Origin: UMGS1908 sp964432825
GTDB lineage: Bacteria > Bacillota > Clostridia > Christensenellales > UBA1242
DNA: 60,367 nt
Direction: 5' to 3'
NCBI GenBank assembly: GCA_964432825.1
Contig: CAYSOX010000008.1
Coordinates: 1 to 60,367, forward strand
Shown here: positions 43,849-51,650 of the stretch, piece by piece
Position numbering within the stretch: the first letter of the stretch is position 1
Layout: every line of letters starts with the position of its first letter
Notes under the pieces: model-generated
What the model saw: only the letters and a program-made list of their open reading frames with translations
Told to the model about the DNA's origin: nothing
Database searches by the model: none
Translations under genes and position numbers: made by a program

Positions 43849-44701
43849 TATTTTCTCCTATAAATATCGAACTGTTGCCACAAGGAAGAATTAAGCCTTC
43901 GCGTGTTGGTAGTCCCACTTCATAACTTTGGTAATTGCCTTTTAAACTTTTAAGGGATAGTTTTAACACGTTTTCCATTGCGGTGGCGCCCAGTCCTGTG
44001 GTGTAACTGTTTATTAATACAAATAGCGGTTTATCGCTTAAAACATTTGCACAAAGTTTTACAAAATCTGCAATATTATCTTCAAGTTTCCAAACTTCGC
44101 CATTTGCCCCTCTTCCATAACTTGGTGGGTCCATTATGATGGCATCGTATTTTTTGCCACGACGAATTTCGCGTTCTACAAACTTAAAGCAGTCATCTAC
44201 AATATATCTAATAGGGGCTGTTTCAAGTCCGGAAAGTTTTGCATTTTGTTTACATCTTTCTACCATATTTTTTGCACTATCCACATGTGTTACGCTTGCC
44301 CCAGCACTTGCGCAGGCAATTGTGGCACCGCCGGTGTAAGCAAAAAGGTTTAAAACATTTATTGGTCGATTTGCGGATTTGATTAAGTCAATCATCATTG
44401 CCCAGTTTGTGGCTTGTTCGGGGAAAAGTCCGGTGTGCTTAAACCCCATAGGCTTAACCAAAAATTTTAAGTTGCGCCATTCAATTTGCCACTCGGCAGG
44501 AATTTGCTTCAAATATTTCCATTCGCCACCGCCCGAGGTTGAGCGGTGGTAGTGCGCGTCTGCTTTATTTTCAGAAATCTTTTCGCCCCAAATAACTTGT
44601 GGGTCGGGACGAAGAAGGGTAACCTTTCCCCAGTGTTCTAGTTTTTCGCCTTTGCCAGTTTGTATAACTTCAAAGTCTTTCCATTCGGTATTGTATTTCA
44701 T
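43838..44701 (-). CDS. RlmI/RlmK-type SAM-dependent rRNA methyltransferase
   Basis: This 287-residue class I methyltransferase has its SAM site at NLFAYTGGATIACASAGA (about 117-134) and the acidic HVDSAKNMV that follows. The catalytic-region motif IMDPPSYGRG lies near 193-203. These fit the Methyltrans_SAM family of RlmI-like cytosine-5 rRNA methyltransferases, although the N-terminal PUA domain of RlmI is absent and a beta-rich N-terminus stands in its place. Substrate is inferred. Overlap with the RluA-family gene indicates coordinated expression. Confidence 0.83.
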   Translation of the reverse strand: MKYNTEWKDFEVIQTGKGEKLEHWGKVTLLRPDPQVIWGEKISENKADAHYHRSTSGGGEWKYLKQIPAEWQIEWRNLKFLVKPMGFKHTGLFPEQATNWAMMIDLIKSANRPINVLNLFAYTGGATIACASAGASVTHVDSAKNMVERCKQNAKLSGLETAPIRYIVDDCFKFVEREIRRGKKYDAIIMDPPSYGRGANGEVWKLEDNIADFVKLCANVLSDKPLFVLINSYTTGLGATAMENVLKLSLKSLKGNYQSYEVGLPTREGLILPCGNSSIFIGENNGK

Positions 44702-44715
44702 CTTTTATCTCCATT

Positions 44716-45429
44716 TTAGTAATTATCTAGTATTGTTTGCATATCTATTATGTCGGCGGTGACTATAATGCCCACAGGTAATTCGGTGTATGCACCAGAG
44801 GGAGTTATGATAATTGTGGTTAATTTTCGGTTTTGTTGAAACATATACAACACATTATCTATAGTTATTTTTTCACTCACTACTTCATAATGGTTGCTAC
44901 TATCCAAAACAGCAACACTATCCACAATGCGTTTATTTAACAAGTCGTCAACATTTCCGCCATGCAAAGTACATTCGCCAATAGCATCAATAATCATTTT
45001 GCGGTTTAAAACTCCAACCAATGTTCCTTGCAAATAAACGGGAACATTGCTATAACCAGTTTTGTATAGTTCTTTTAAGCAATCGCCTAGTTTTACCTCG
45101 CCTTGTGCTAAAAATACACTTCTATTAACAACGGAGTTCATAGCAAGTGGCGGGGTGGTAACTTTGCGAACAATTGACTCAAGTTGTTCCACAACATCGT
45201 CGTGTGGTTCGGCAATAACTTGGTCGTTGCTACGGTGAACAATACTGTTTCTAAGGCGTCCATAATCAATCAAATCATCTTCATACTTTTTTATTATAGA
45301 GTTGATTGAAGCACTTTTTCGAATAACATCCGAAAAACTTAGTGCTGGTTTAAAATTATATATGTCTCGAATGCATTTGTCAAGACGGTTGTATGCAGTT
45401 ATAAAGCGAGTTGCGTTAGATTTTTCCAT
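44716..45429 (-). CDS. HEPN-like domain fused to a CBS pair
   Basis: This 237-residue protein has an N-terminal helical domain (about 1-95) with RLRNSIVH at 58-65, matching the R-x4-H signature of HEPN RNases (Arg60, His65). Two CBS motifs follow (about 100-230), which usually bind adenine nucleotides such as AMP, ATP or c-di-AMP. CBS control of a HEPN domain would be a nucleotide-gated RNase or RNA-binding switch; that is inference. The longer open frame adds 21 unlikely residues; ATG 45429 has TTAGGAG upstream and is chosen. It lies 14 bases before the methyltransferase gene, the head of an RNA-modification operon. Confidence 0.75.
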   Translation of the reverse strand: MEKSNATRFITAYNRLDKCIRDIYNFKPALSFSDVIRKSASINSIIKKYEDDLIDYGRLRNSIVHRSNDQVIAEPHDDVVEQLESIVRKVTTPPLAMNSVVNRSVFLAQGEVKLGDCLKELYKTGYSNVPVYLQGTLVGVLNRKMIIDAIGECTLHGGNVDDLLNKRIVDSVAVLDSSNHYEVVSEKITIDNVLYMFQQNRKLTTIIITPSGAYTELPVGIIVTADIIDMQTILDNY

Positions 45430-45457
45430 ATTTTTTCTCCTAAAACATATTGTGGGT

Positions 45458-45546
45458 GGGCGATTAAGGACAGTTTGTCCTTGCCCCCGCAAAACCCCAA
45501 ACTTCAGGGTTTTGCGGGGGAAAAGCCGAACGGCTTTTAATCGCCC
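45458..45546. other. Cloverleaf-like GC-rich inverted-repeat element
   Basis: An outer 10-bp stem (GGGCGATTAA/TTAATCGCCC) encloses three perfect hairpins: AAGGACA/TGTCCTT; a 14-bp CCCCCGCAAAACCC/GGGTTTTGCGGGGG; and AAAAGCCG/CGGCTTTT. Its GC content is far above the surroundings. It could be a small mobile repeat or a structured leader of the divergent HEPN-CBS gene. Confidence 0.7.
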
Positions 45547-45662
45547 CTATGCGTCAAAGGTTTTAACGGTTGGCAAATTATCCACTTTCAATAGTAGTAT
45601 ATCATAAAATACCGGTTTTGGGAACAATTTTTTAATTCTTTATGAAATTTTAGAAAAAATTA

Positions 45663-45691
45663 TTGTATTTTTTAAAGTTTTGGTATATAAT
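45663..45691 (+). promoter_or_regulatory. Promoter of the SRP RNA gene
   Basis: TTGTAT, a 17-base spacer and TATAAT, ending 7 bases before the predicted RNA 5' end. Confidence 0.7.
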
Positions 45692-45698
45692 AATTAAA

Positions 45699-45969
45699 CC
45701 GTGCTAGACGGGGAGTTAGTGGTGCCCTAAACCTACAATCCACTATATGTAGGGTCGAAAGCCTATCTAGGCTTATAGTATGGAAGGCTGAACACGAAAA
45801 GTAGTGTTGATACCAAGGTCTTGTGCAATAGCACTTTGTGAACCATGTCAGAGCTTGACCGCAGCAGCATTAAGCAAAATCTGTTATGTGCCACAAGGTA
45901 GCTTTGGAGGAGTTGGCTCTCGTGTTACCGCTTCGGTGCTATCTGTCAAAATAGGATGCACGGTTTTTT
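45699..45969 (+). ncRNA. ffs: Signal recognition particle RNA, large Firmicutes type
   Basis: The 5' end, GTGCTAGACGGGGAGTTAGT followed by GGTGCCCTAAACC, is the Alu-type domain of Gram-positive SRP RNA. The S-domain signature GAACCATGTCAG ... GCAGCAGCATTAAG (about 45840-45878) is the Ffh-binding helix 8. The terminal bases CCGTGC and GCACGG pair to close the molecule, and TTTTTT follows as a terminator. The apical loop reads AGCTTGACC instead of the usual GGAA-type loop, a variant of interest. The total of about 265 nt fits the large bacterial form. With Ffh it targets membrane proteins to the Sec translocon. Confidence 0.93.
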
Positions 45970-46204
45970 ATGCAAAAATTTTAAAAGCCGTAAATTTTAA
46001 GGCTAAAAACAAAGTCAAAGCCCACAAAATTAAGGGTTGCATAAGCGTGCTGGGTTAAAAAATGTTTGATAAGTAATAAGTTTTACTTAGATTGCTAGTA
46101 GGGTCAACAAGCCTTGCTTAGATATGTTGGTGGGTCAATTAACTGCACTGAAAAATGCAACAAATTTTGATAAAATATGGTAAATTAAAGGTTTATATAT
46201 TTTT

Positions 46205-46945
46205 ATGAAGAAAAGAATAGATGTTTTATGTGTGGAAAAGGGGCTTTTCCAAAGTCGAGCAAAGGCAGTTATGGCAATCAACTCGGGTGTGGTTTTTGTT
46301 GAGGGCAAAAAGGTTTTTAAGCCAAGTGAGACTTTTGAGGAAGGCAATTCAATCACCATAGAGGGTGAAATTTTAAAATATGTTTCCAGAGGCGGGCTAA
46401 AACTAGAGGGGGCAATAAAGTCCTTTAATTTAGATTTAAATAATAAAGTCGTTTTAGATATGGGTTCTAGCACGGGCGGGTTTACCGATTGTGCTTTGCA
46501 AAATGGTGCAAAAAAAGTAATAGCCGTAGATGTTGGCAAAAACCAAATGGCGGATAAATTGAGGAAAAACCCTAAAGTGGAACTACACGAAGAAACCGAT
46601 GTAAAATCTTTGCCGAAATCAAAGTTTTTTGAGGCGGACATAATAGTTGCGGATATATCTTTTGTAAGCATTGTAAAGATAATGGAAGGCATAATAGATA
46701 AACTTTCGGGACAAAAACTTATGCTGTTGGTTAAGCCTCAGTTTGAATGCGGAAAGGTGTTAGCCCAAAAACATAAGGGTGTGATTAAAGATTTTGCACT
46801 TTCGCGCCAAATCGCGGATGAAACCATTAAGAAACTAGCAAACCTTGGGTTAACTCTGGAAAAGTTGGACAATTCCCCTATAACCGGCGGGGATGGGAAC
46901 CACGAATTCATTACACTTTTTAAAAGTCCACAAAAAGCCGGATAG
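46205..46945 (+). CDS. tlyA: TlyA-family rRNA 2'-O-methyltransferase
   Basis: This 246-residue protein has an N-terminal S4 RNA-binding domain (1-60, RIDVLCVEKGLFQSRAKA) and an FtsJ-like methyltransferase domain. SRGGLKL, DMGSSTGGFTDCAL (SAM site), VADISFVS, LLVKPQFE and GNHEFI supply the Lys-Asp-Lys-Glu set of ribose 2'-O-methyltransferases. TlyA methylates cytidines in 16S and/or 23S rRNA and affects capreomycin sensitivity in some bacteria. The SD before the ATG is weak. It follows the SRP RNA and sits near the RluA and RlmI-type genes. Confidence 0.92.
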   Translation: MKKRIDVLCVEKGLFQSRAKAVMAINSGVVFVEGKKVFKPSETFEEGNSITIEGEILKYVSRGGLKLEGAIKSFNLDLNNKVVLDMGSSTGGFTDCALQNGAKKVIAVDVGKNQMADKLRKNPKVELHEETDVKSLPKSKFFEADIIVADISFVSIVKIMEGIIDKLSGQKLMLLVKPQFECGKVLAQKHKGVIKDFALSRQIADETIKKLANLGLTLEKLDNSPITGGDGNHEFITLFKSPQKAG

Positions 46946-47088
46946 CGGGTGATTATCTAAACTTTTTTAACCGCTAAAAAGAAAGTGGGGTGCTTTTTTA
47001 TGCATACAGCCCAAACAAAAAGTGTATACAGCCAAAACTGAAAACGCGTAAAGACCAAAAAAAATATGCAAGCAAATTAAAATTCAAC

Positions 47089-47333
47089 ACAAGCCAAAGT
47101 AAAAGCCGACACAATTAAACAAAAACAAACACAAGCCAAGTAAAAGCCGACACAACTGAACTAAAGAACATACAAGCCAAAGTAAAAGCCGACACAATTA
47201 AACAAAAACAAACACAAGCCAAGTAAAAGCCGACACAACTGAACTAAAGAACATACAAGCCAAAGCAAAAGCCGACACAGACTAAACAAAAACAAACATA
47301 AACTAAAGTAAAAGCTGGCACAATTAAACAAAA
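47089..47333. repeat. Six-copy minisatellite, alternating 41/42-bp units
   Basis: Copies begin with ACAAGCC-like sequence at 47089, 47131, 47172, 47214, 47255 and 47298 (the last diverged). Two sub-types, A and B, alternate, so the higher-order period is 83 bp. The period is not a multiple of three and stops interrupt the plus frames, so it is unlikely to be coding. Related degenerate copies may extend left to about 47010. Confidence 0.85.
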
Positions 47334-47483
47334 AAATATACAATTAAAATCAAAACACATAACCCAAATTTATTTAATATGTAAACACCAAAAACAAAAT
47401 GCCAATGCCGTATAATTTGAAAATTTTATGGAAAAAATACATTAAAGATAATTTCCATAAAACTAGGCTAGAGCCCCTAAAAC

Positions 47484-47512
47484 TTGACAAAATGGATATT
47501 TTGGTGTATAAT
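47484..47512 (+). promoter_or_regulatory. Consensus promoter for the 47541 gene
   Basis: Perfect TTGACA and TATAAT with a 17-base spacer, 28 bases before the start codon. Confidence 0.85.
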
Positions 47513-47540
47513 TTATAAGTGAATTAAAAAGGAGAACGAA

Positions 47541-47858
47541 ATGAAATTTAAAGACGAAGAAATTATAAACTCAGAAGAAAAGATGAAGTTGGCAATAGAT
47601 TCTATTTTCCACTCTTACGAATACGATTGTATGTGTTATCCTGTTGAATTATCGAGTGTTTGCAGTAAAGATATGGAGAATGCTGAAACTTTAATTGAGT
47701 CAATAGGTCTTTATTATAACAATGCACTTGAACTTTACCACAAAGTGGAAGGTGAGAACAAAAAGTATGCCGAAAATATTTTAAGAGTGCTAGAGAAAAA
47801 AAGAATTAGTTTACAAAATTTCTTAGATAAAAACAGAGAAGAATTTAGCAAGTTTTAA
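47541..47858 (+). CDS. Hypothetical 105-residue protein
   Basis: I do not recognise this protein. It has a consensus promoter and an AAGGAG SD, so it is real. The N-terminal 40 residues contain YDCMCYPVE and a third Cys in SSVCSK. The remaining two-thirds is a charged, coiled-coil-like helix pair (LIESIGLYYNNALELYHKVE and RVLEKKRISLQNFLDKNREE). There is no membrane segment or signal peptide. It is immediately followed by a structured RNA ending in a terminator, so both may be on one transcript. Confidence 0.7.
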   Translation: MKFKDEEIINSEEKMKLAIDSIFHSYEYDCMCYPVELSSVCSKDMENAETLIESIGLYYNNALELYHKVEGENKKYAENILRVLEKKRISLQNFLDKNREEFSKF

Positions 47859-47865
47859 CATTTTA

Positions 47866-48050
47866 AGATGAGGCACGGGGGGTTTTGAGGACGAGTGAAG
47901 GCGAAAAGTTAAAATAAGCCCCAAAAACTGTACTTTGGTAAAGTTTAGTCACAATCCTCAAAAAGAAAGGATAAATAAAACATATTAGTTAAAAACGGAG
48001 CGGAACCCTCAAGGTGGGGGCAATCCCAAAGTTAAACTAATATGTTTTTT
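47866..48050 (+). ncRNA. Structured non-coding RNA candidate with its own terminator
   Basis: A perfect 9-bp helix, TTTTGAGGA (47883) / TCCTCAAAA (47955), encloses GTGA/TCAC, GGC/GCC and CCAAA/TTTGG helices, forming a multi-branch fold. A hairpin follows whose outer stem is ACATATTAGTTAA (47980) / TTAAACTAATATGT (48032), with a G-rich and C-rich interior and TTTTTT. A GGGGGG run at 47877 could pair with a CCC in that interior as a pseudoknot. Size and layout recall the raiA RNA of Firmicutes, but I cannot confirm the consensus. It lies where no gene exists on either strand. Confidence 0.6.
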
Positions 48051-48192
48051 GTTTGTAAAAATTACTAGAGTTTTGAAGAATGGTAAAATGAATATTGCAA
48101 ATCATTAAAAATTTTTATAAAACCTTTTGTTTTTGCCATATCGCCATTACGGTTTTAACAAAAAAAGTTGTTGCAATTTCCGATAAAAAAAA

Positions 48193-48215
48193 GAAAAATC
48201 TAAAAAGATTTTTCC
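48193..48215 (-). terminator. Terminator of the tRNA-Gly gene
   Basis: On the minus strand GAAAAATC/GATTTTTC with a 6-base loop is followed by a long T-run. Confidence 0.8.
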
Positions 48216-48227
48216 CTTATCTAAAAA

Positions 48228-48301
48228 TGGAGCGGATGATGAGAATCGAACTCACGCTTTAAGCTTGGGAAGCTCAAGTTCTGCCATTAAACTACATCCG
48301 C
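48228..48301 (-). tRNA. tRNA-Gly (anticodon CCC)
   Basis: A complete cloverleaf is present: acceptor GCGGATG/CATCCGC; D arm with GTTTAATGGCAGAAC; anticodon stem TGAGC/GCTTA around loop TTCCCAA, giving anticodon CCC; T arm GTGAG-TTCGATT-CTCAT; discriminator U; and an encoded CCA end. It reads GGG codons. It is a single tRNA gene with its own terminator. Confidence 0.95.
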
Positions 48302-48677
48302 AAAAAAGTTTTGTGGTTGGTTTTTGCAATTTCCTCATCGAATTCTGACCTCTTTAAAAAGTTAAATTTAAATATGGGTGAAGTTGGCAATTTGTTGCAA
48401 AAAAACCAGTGGCATCGTCTATTATGATGCGGGTTTTTGGGGTTGATTGAAGTGATTTGTGTTAAACCTACATTGAAAGTTGGATTTTAGAGTAGGTGAA
48501 GTTTGTAATCTACCAAACAAACTCCGAACCCGTTAAATGTTGGGTTTATTGTTTTGGGTTTAAACAAATAAAAACATGCATTCACATCAACATAAATATT
48601 ATACCACAAAATAAATTATTATGCAACTAAAATTTATTAAAAGGACTATTTGCCGAAATTTTTCACCTTGATTTCGT

Positions 48678-48705
48678 TTGACACTGCCTTAAATTGTGAT
48701 ATAAT
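48678..48705 (+). promoter_or_regulatory. Consensus promoter with a long leader
   Basis: Perfect TTGACA and TATAAT with a 16-base spacer ending ATTGTGA, as in the promoter at 13310. The next gene starts nearly 490 bases downstream, so the transcript has a long leader or includes a separate small RNA. Confidence 0.8.
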
Positions 48706-48794
48706 TCAGACAATAATACATAATAATTGCAGGCAATAATTATTTTGTATGTATTAAAAGTTGAGAATGGATAAACTAAAATTTTCTAAATTAG

Positions 48795-48988
48795 TTGTAA
48801 GTAAATAACGAACGAACAAAAATTAATTTAATGCCGAGCCGAAATTTCCCAAATGCACTTCAGGTGGGGTACGCGTCGCCGTGTCTAAACTCAAAAGACA
48901 TTTGCAAAATTTAACAATTATTGCTAAAATTTGTTGCAAGTAAAGAAAGAACGAACAAAAATTAATTTAAGCCGAGCCCAAATTACCT
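48795..48988. repeat. Two direct repeats of about 54 bp in the leader
   Basis: 48795-48849 and 48935-48988 share AACGAACAAAAATTAATTTA and flanking GCAAGTAAA / GCCGAGCC. A third fragment (TTGCAAGTAAAGAATGG) lies at 48999. The first repeat is followed by a GC-rich segment with TACGCGTCGCCGTG. Confidence 0.75.
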
Positions 48989-49190
48989 ATAAGCATTGCA
49001 AGTAAAGAATGGTAAAATTAAAATCACCCGAATGCGGTGCAACTAATGGCAAAGATAATGTTTTATGGATTTTATGGTATTATAAAGATAAAATTTAATA
49101 GTTCATAAGAATAAAACTTTATGTATTCAAAGATAAAAATTTAGGGTTTATATGGGTAAACTTTCAAAATTAAAGGAGGTAGGTCGCGAA

Positions 49191-49952
49191 ATGAAAAGAG
49201 AAACAAAATTTAAATTATTAAAAACACTTGTGGTTTTCGCTGTTTTTGTGGTTATTTGTTTGGCGGTGTATCTGCCTTTAAAATTATCGGGGGTTTTGGA
49301 TAATATAACTTCGGTTGAAAAGTTAAAAGAAATGATATTGTCCGCGGGGGTGTATGGCTATTTAATTTTTTGCTTAATACAATTTTTACAAACAACATTT
49401 ATTCCGATTCCCGCAATGATTACCACACTTGCGGGTGTGTATGTTTTTGGTGTTTGGCAAACCTTTTTGTTAAGCATTGTTTCCGTTTTGGTGGGGAGTA
49501 TTGTAAATTTTGCCTTGGGGCGAACATTTGGGAGCAGAATTGTCTATTGGGTAATAGGCGAAGACTCGGCTAATAAGTGGAAAACTAAACTTGAAAAGGG
49601 TAAATATGCCTTCTTTTTGATGATGTTGTTCCCGTTTTTCCCCGACGACATTCTTTGTTTGGTGGTGGGTGCAATAACTTCTATGAGTTTTAGTTTTTTC
49701 TTCGTTACAAACCTAATTACAAGACCAATCGCTTTGGCTGTGATATGCTTTTTTGGAAGCGGAACAATAGTTCCTTTTTCGGGTTGGGGAATACCGGTTT
49801 GGATAGTTTTAATATTGTTAGCAATTGCTTCATTTTTTGTGAGCTTAAAATACGAAAAGAAAATTGAAGAATTTATCAATAATTTAGCAACAAAACTCTT
49901 AAAAAGGGAAGAAAAGTCTGAAAGTTTGCCTACAAGCACGGATGAGAAATAA
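49191..49952 (+). CDS. TVP38/TMEM64-family (DedA-like) membrane protein
   Basis: This 253-residue protein has about five or six TM helices and the family core. QTTFIPIPAMITTLAGVYVFG forms the re-entrant loop region, GRTFGSRIVYWVIG follows it, and a proline-rich FFPDDILC segment comes later. TVP38/DedA proteins are linked to lipid scrambling or transport and membrane homeostasis. The start was moved from ATG 49152 to ATG 49191, because AAAGGAGGT lies 11 bases before the latter and no SD precedes the former. The C-terminal 30 residues are a charged cytoplasmic tail. Confidence 0.85.
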   Translation: MKRETKFKLLKTLVVFAVFVVICLAVYLPLKLSGVLDNITSVEKLKEMILSAGVYGYLIFCLIQFLQTTFIPIPAMITTLAGVYVFGVWQTFLLSIVSVLVGSIVNFALGRTFGSRIVYWVIGEDSANKWKTKLEKGKYAFFLMMLFPFFPDDILCLVVGAITSMSFSFFFVTNLITRPIALAVICFFGSGTIVPFSGWGIPVWIVLILLAIASFFVSLKYEKKIEEFINNLATKLLKREEKSESLPTSTDEK

Positions 49953-50124
49953 AGAAAATGCAAAATATTTAAACCTTTATTGTTTATATAATTTATCAAA
50001 TTTGTTTTAAAAGTGAAAAAATAGTGAAAAGTTTGTTGACATAATAACTCCAATTTTTATATAATGTTTGTATAATAAAAATTTATTCAGCAATTTTTAT
50101 TTTCATAAAAAAAGGAGGAAAATT

Positions 50125-51051
50125 ATGGAAAAAATTAAACAATGGATAGTATCGCACAAATTGTGGTCTATCGTTATTGCGTCTGCACTAGTTGTATGTA
50201 TCACACTTGCAATAGTGCTTCCAATCACCCTTTCACATAAGCATTCATATGGTGAAGATTGGTCAACCGACGCAACTTATCACTGGCATGCATGCGAGGG
50301 TAAGAAGTGTGACGAAACTAAAGACAAAGCCGAGCATACTTATAGCAACTGGTCGGTAAAAACTGCAGCAGGACAAGGCGTTGATATTGTTAAAGAGCGT
50401 ACTTGTTTAGTTTGTGGTAGCAAACAAGAACAAACAATTAGCGACACAAAACTTGAATCACACAACACTTTGGTAATGCTCGGTAAGGATTTTTTTACTC
50501 TTACTGATAGCAAAAAGTTGGCGGTAAGTGTAGACATTTTGAATGGAAGTGTTGTAGTTGGCGACAAACTTAAAGTTGATGGTTATGATACAGAACTTAC
50601 AGTTGAGAAGATTGCAAAAAATGGAAGTGATGAAGTAAACGAAATTGATTATAGTTATAGTGGAGAAGTTCAATTGATGTTTCAAGAATCAGTTTCTGAA
50701 AAACCAACAAAAGGCAGTTATATAACAAAATCAGATGCACCTGTTCAAAGATACACAAAATTGACTTTAACTATAACAACAACAGCAGAACGAACTGCGC
50801 CAATCTTTAATAATTATGGACCACAAATGATAATTGGCGGAAAAACTGTTGATATAGTTGTAAGTGATGTTGTGAACACCACTCCAGATAGTACGGTATC
50901 GGGCATTCCTGGAAATGGCGGAACGGGAACTATGACAGTTACGGTGCTTAATGACGATTCTGTTATTGCATGGGAAGGAATGAGTGTTGTTGGTAAGGAA
51001 AATACAAAGACAGTGTTTAATGGGACTGTTACCGGTGTTTTGACCGATTAA
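50125..51051 (+). CDS. Membrane-anchored protein with EF-Tu domain II/III-like ectodomain
   Basis: This 308-residue protein starts at ATG 50125 with AAAGGAGG upstream (an open extension of 19 codons is rejected). A basic N-terminus and one TM helix (14-36) place the rest outside the cell. A His/Cys-rich module follows (38-100), with HKHSY, YHWHACEGKKCDE and CLVCG, closely matching residues 128-162 of the 1246-residue protein downstream. Residues 118-308 then align with EF-Tu domains II and III. KDFFTLTDSK parallels VFTITGRG, the GSVVVGDKLKVDG turn parallels GVLKMNDTVEIVG, APIFNNYGPQM parallels TPFFNNYRPQF, and the C-terminal WEGMSVVG and VTGVL parallel EGLRFAIREGG and VVSKII. The GTPase domain is absent. 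Function is unknown. Confidence 0.78.
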   Translation: MEKIKQWIVSHKLWSIVIASALVVCITLAIVLPITLSHKHSYGEDWSTDATYHWHACEGKKCDETKDKAEHTYSNWSVKTAAGQGVDIVKERTCLVCGSKQEQTISDTKLESHNTLVMLGKDFFTLTDSKKLAVSVDILNGSVVVGDKLKVDGYDTELTVEKIAKNGSDEVNEIDYSYSGEVQLMFQESVSEKPTKGSYITKSDAPVQRYTKLTLTITTTAERTAPIFNNYGPQMIIGGKTVDIVVSDVVNTTPDSTVSGIPGNGGTGTMTVTVLNDDSVIAWEGMSVVGKENTKTVFNGTVTGVLTD

Positions 51052-51065
51052 TCAATCTAAATATC

Positions 51066-51096
51066 AAAAGTTGTGGAGAAAATCTACGACTTTTTT
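51066..51096 (+). terminator. Rho-independent terminator
   Basis: AAAAGTTGT/ACGACTTTT (one wobble) with an 11-base loop and TTTTTT, 15 bases after the EF-Tu-like gene. Confidence 0.8.
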
Positions 51097-51109
51097 AATT
51101 GCAGATTTA

Positions 51110-51180
51110 ATTTGAATGGAAGTGTTGCAGTTCTCGACAAACTTAAAATTGATGATTATGATACAGACCTTATAATTTTG
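51110..51180 (+). pseudogene. Decayed fragment of the EF-Tu-like gene
   Basis: About 70 bases closely resemble 50536-50607 of the gene just upstream; TTTGAATGGAAGTGTTG and CGACAAACTTAAA are shared exactly, with roughly 87% identity by eye. It corresponds to about residues 138-162. No long open frame remains. This indicates an earlier tandem duplication that has been lost. Confidence 0.75.
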
Positions 51181-51335
51181 TTGGTTTTTTGGTAATTTAT
51201 ATATAATAAAAATTTTTATCATTGTCGGTTGAAAGTAAGTTTTATATTTGATGAAAGTGTTATTGTGGAAATTCCTAAATGCAAAAACTTAATTTTTTTG
51301 TGGGGCGGAGGAGAAAAATTGCAAATTTCGACATT

Positions 51336-51381
51336 CCACACTTGACAAAAGTTGCAAAAACACCATTTTTGTCAAGTGTGG
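51336..51381. repeat. 15-bp perfect inverted repeat
   Basis: CCACACTTGACAAAA and TTTTGTCAAGTGTGG flank a 16-base loop. It may be a regulatory site or an old element end. The surrounding 51181-51650 holds no credible gene; similar words (CCACTTTTTGCCAAAA) recur near 51579. Confidence 0.6.
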
Positions 51382-51650
51382 AGGTTGATTTTTTATGTTT
51401 ATTTGAAAAAGTTTGTATTTTGGGCGGGATATAAATAACATATTGTTTCATATTTTTATAAAAGACTAAAAATTTTTGATGTTTTTGAAATAGGTGTTTC
51501 TTATAAAATTTTTGAGTGTAACATGGGGCGAATAGGTGGTGGTTTTTGTCAAAAAATACAACTTTTGCCAAAAAGTCGTTCCACTTTTTGCCAAAACACT
51601 TGTTTTTTGGTTTCTTTTGTGTTATATTATGTTGTGATGGAGGAAATATT

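Noticed and set aside
47089..47333. CRISPR array.
   Set aside because: Units follow each other with no unique spacers, no palindromic repeat structure and no cas genes nearby.
47161..47343. 60-codon minus-strand ORF across the minisatellite.
   Set aside because: It is a product of the repeat composition, with no SD, and the repeat period is not a multiple of three.
51275..51571. 98-codon minus-strand ORF upstream of the DUF4143 gene.
   Set aside because: No SD, biased composition, and it crosses an inverted repeat; it looks accidental.
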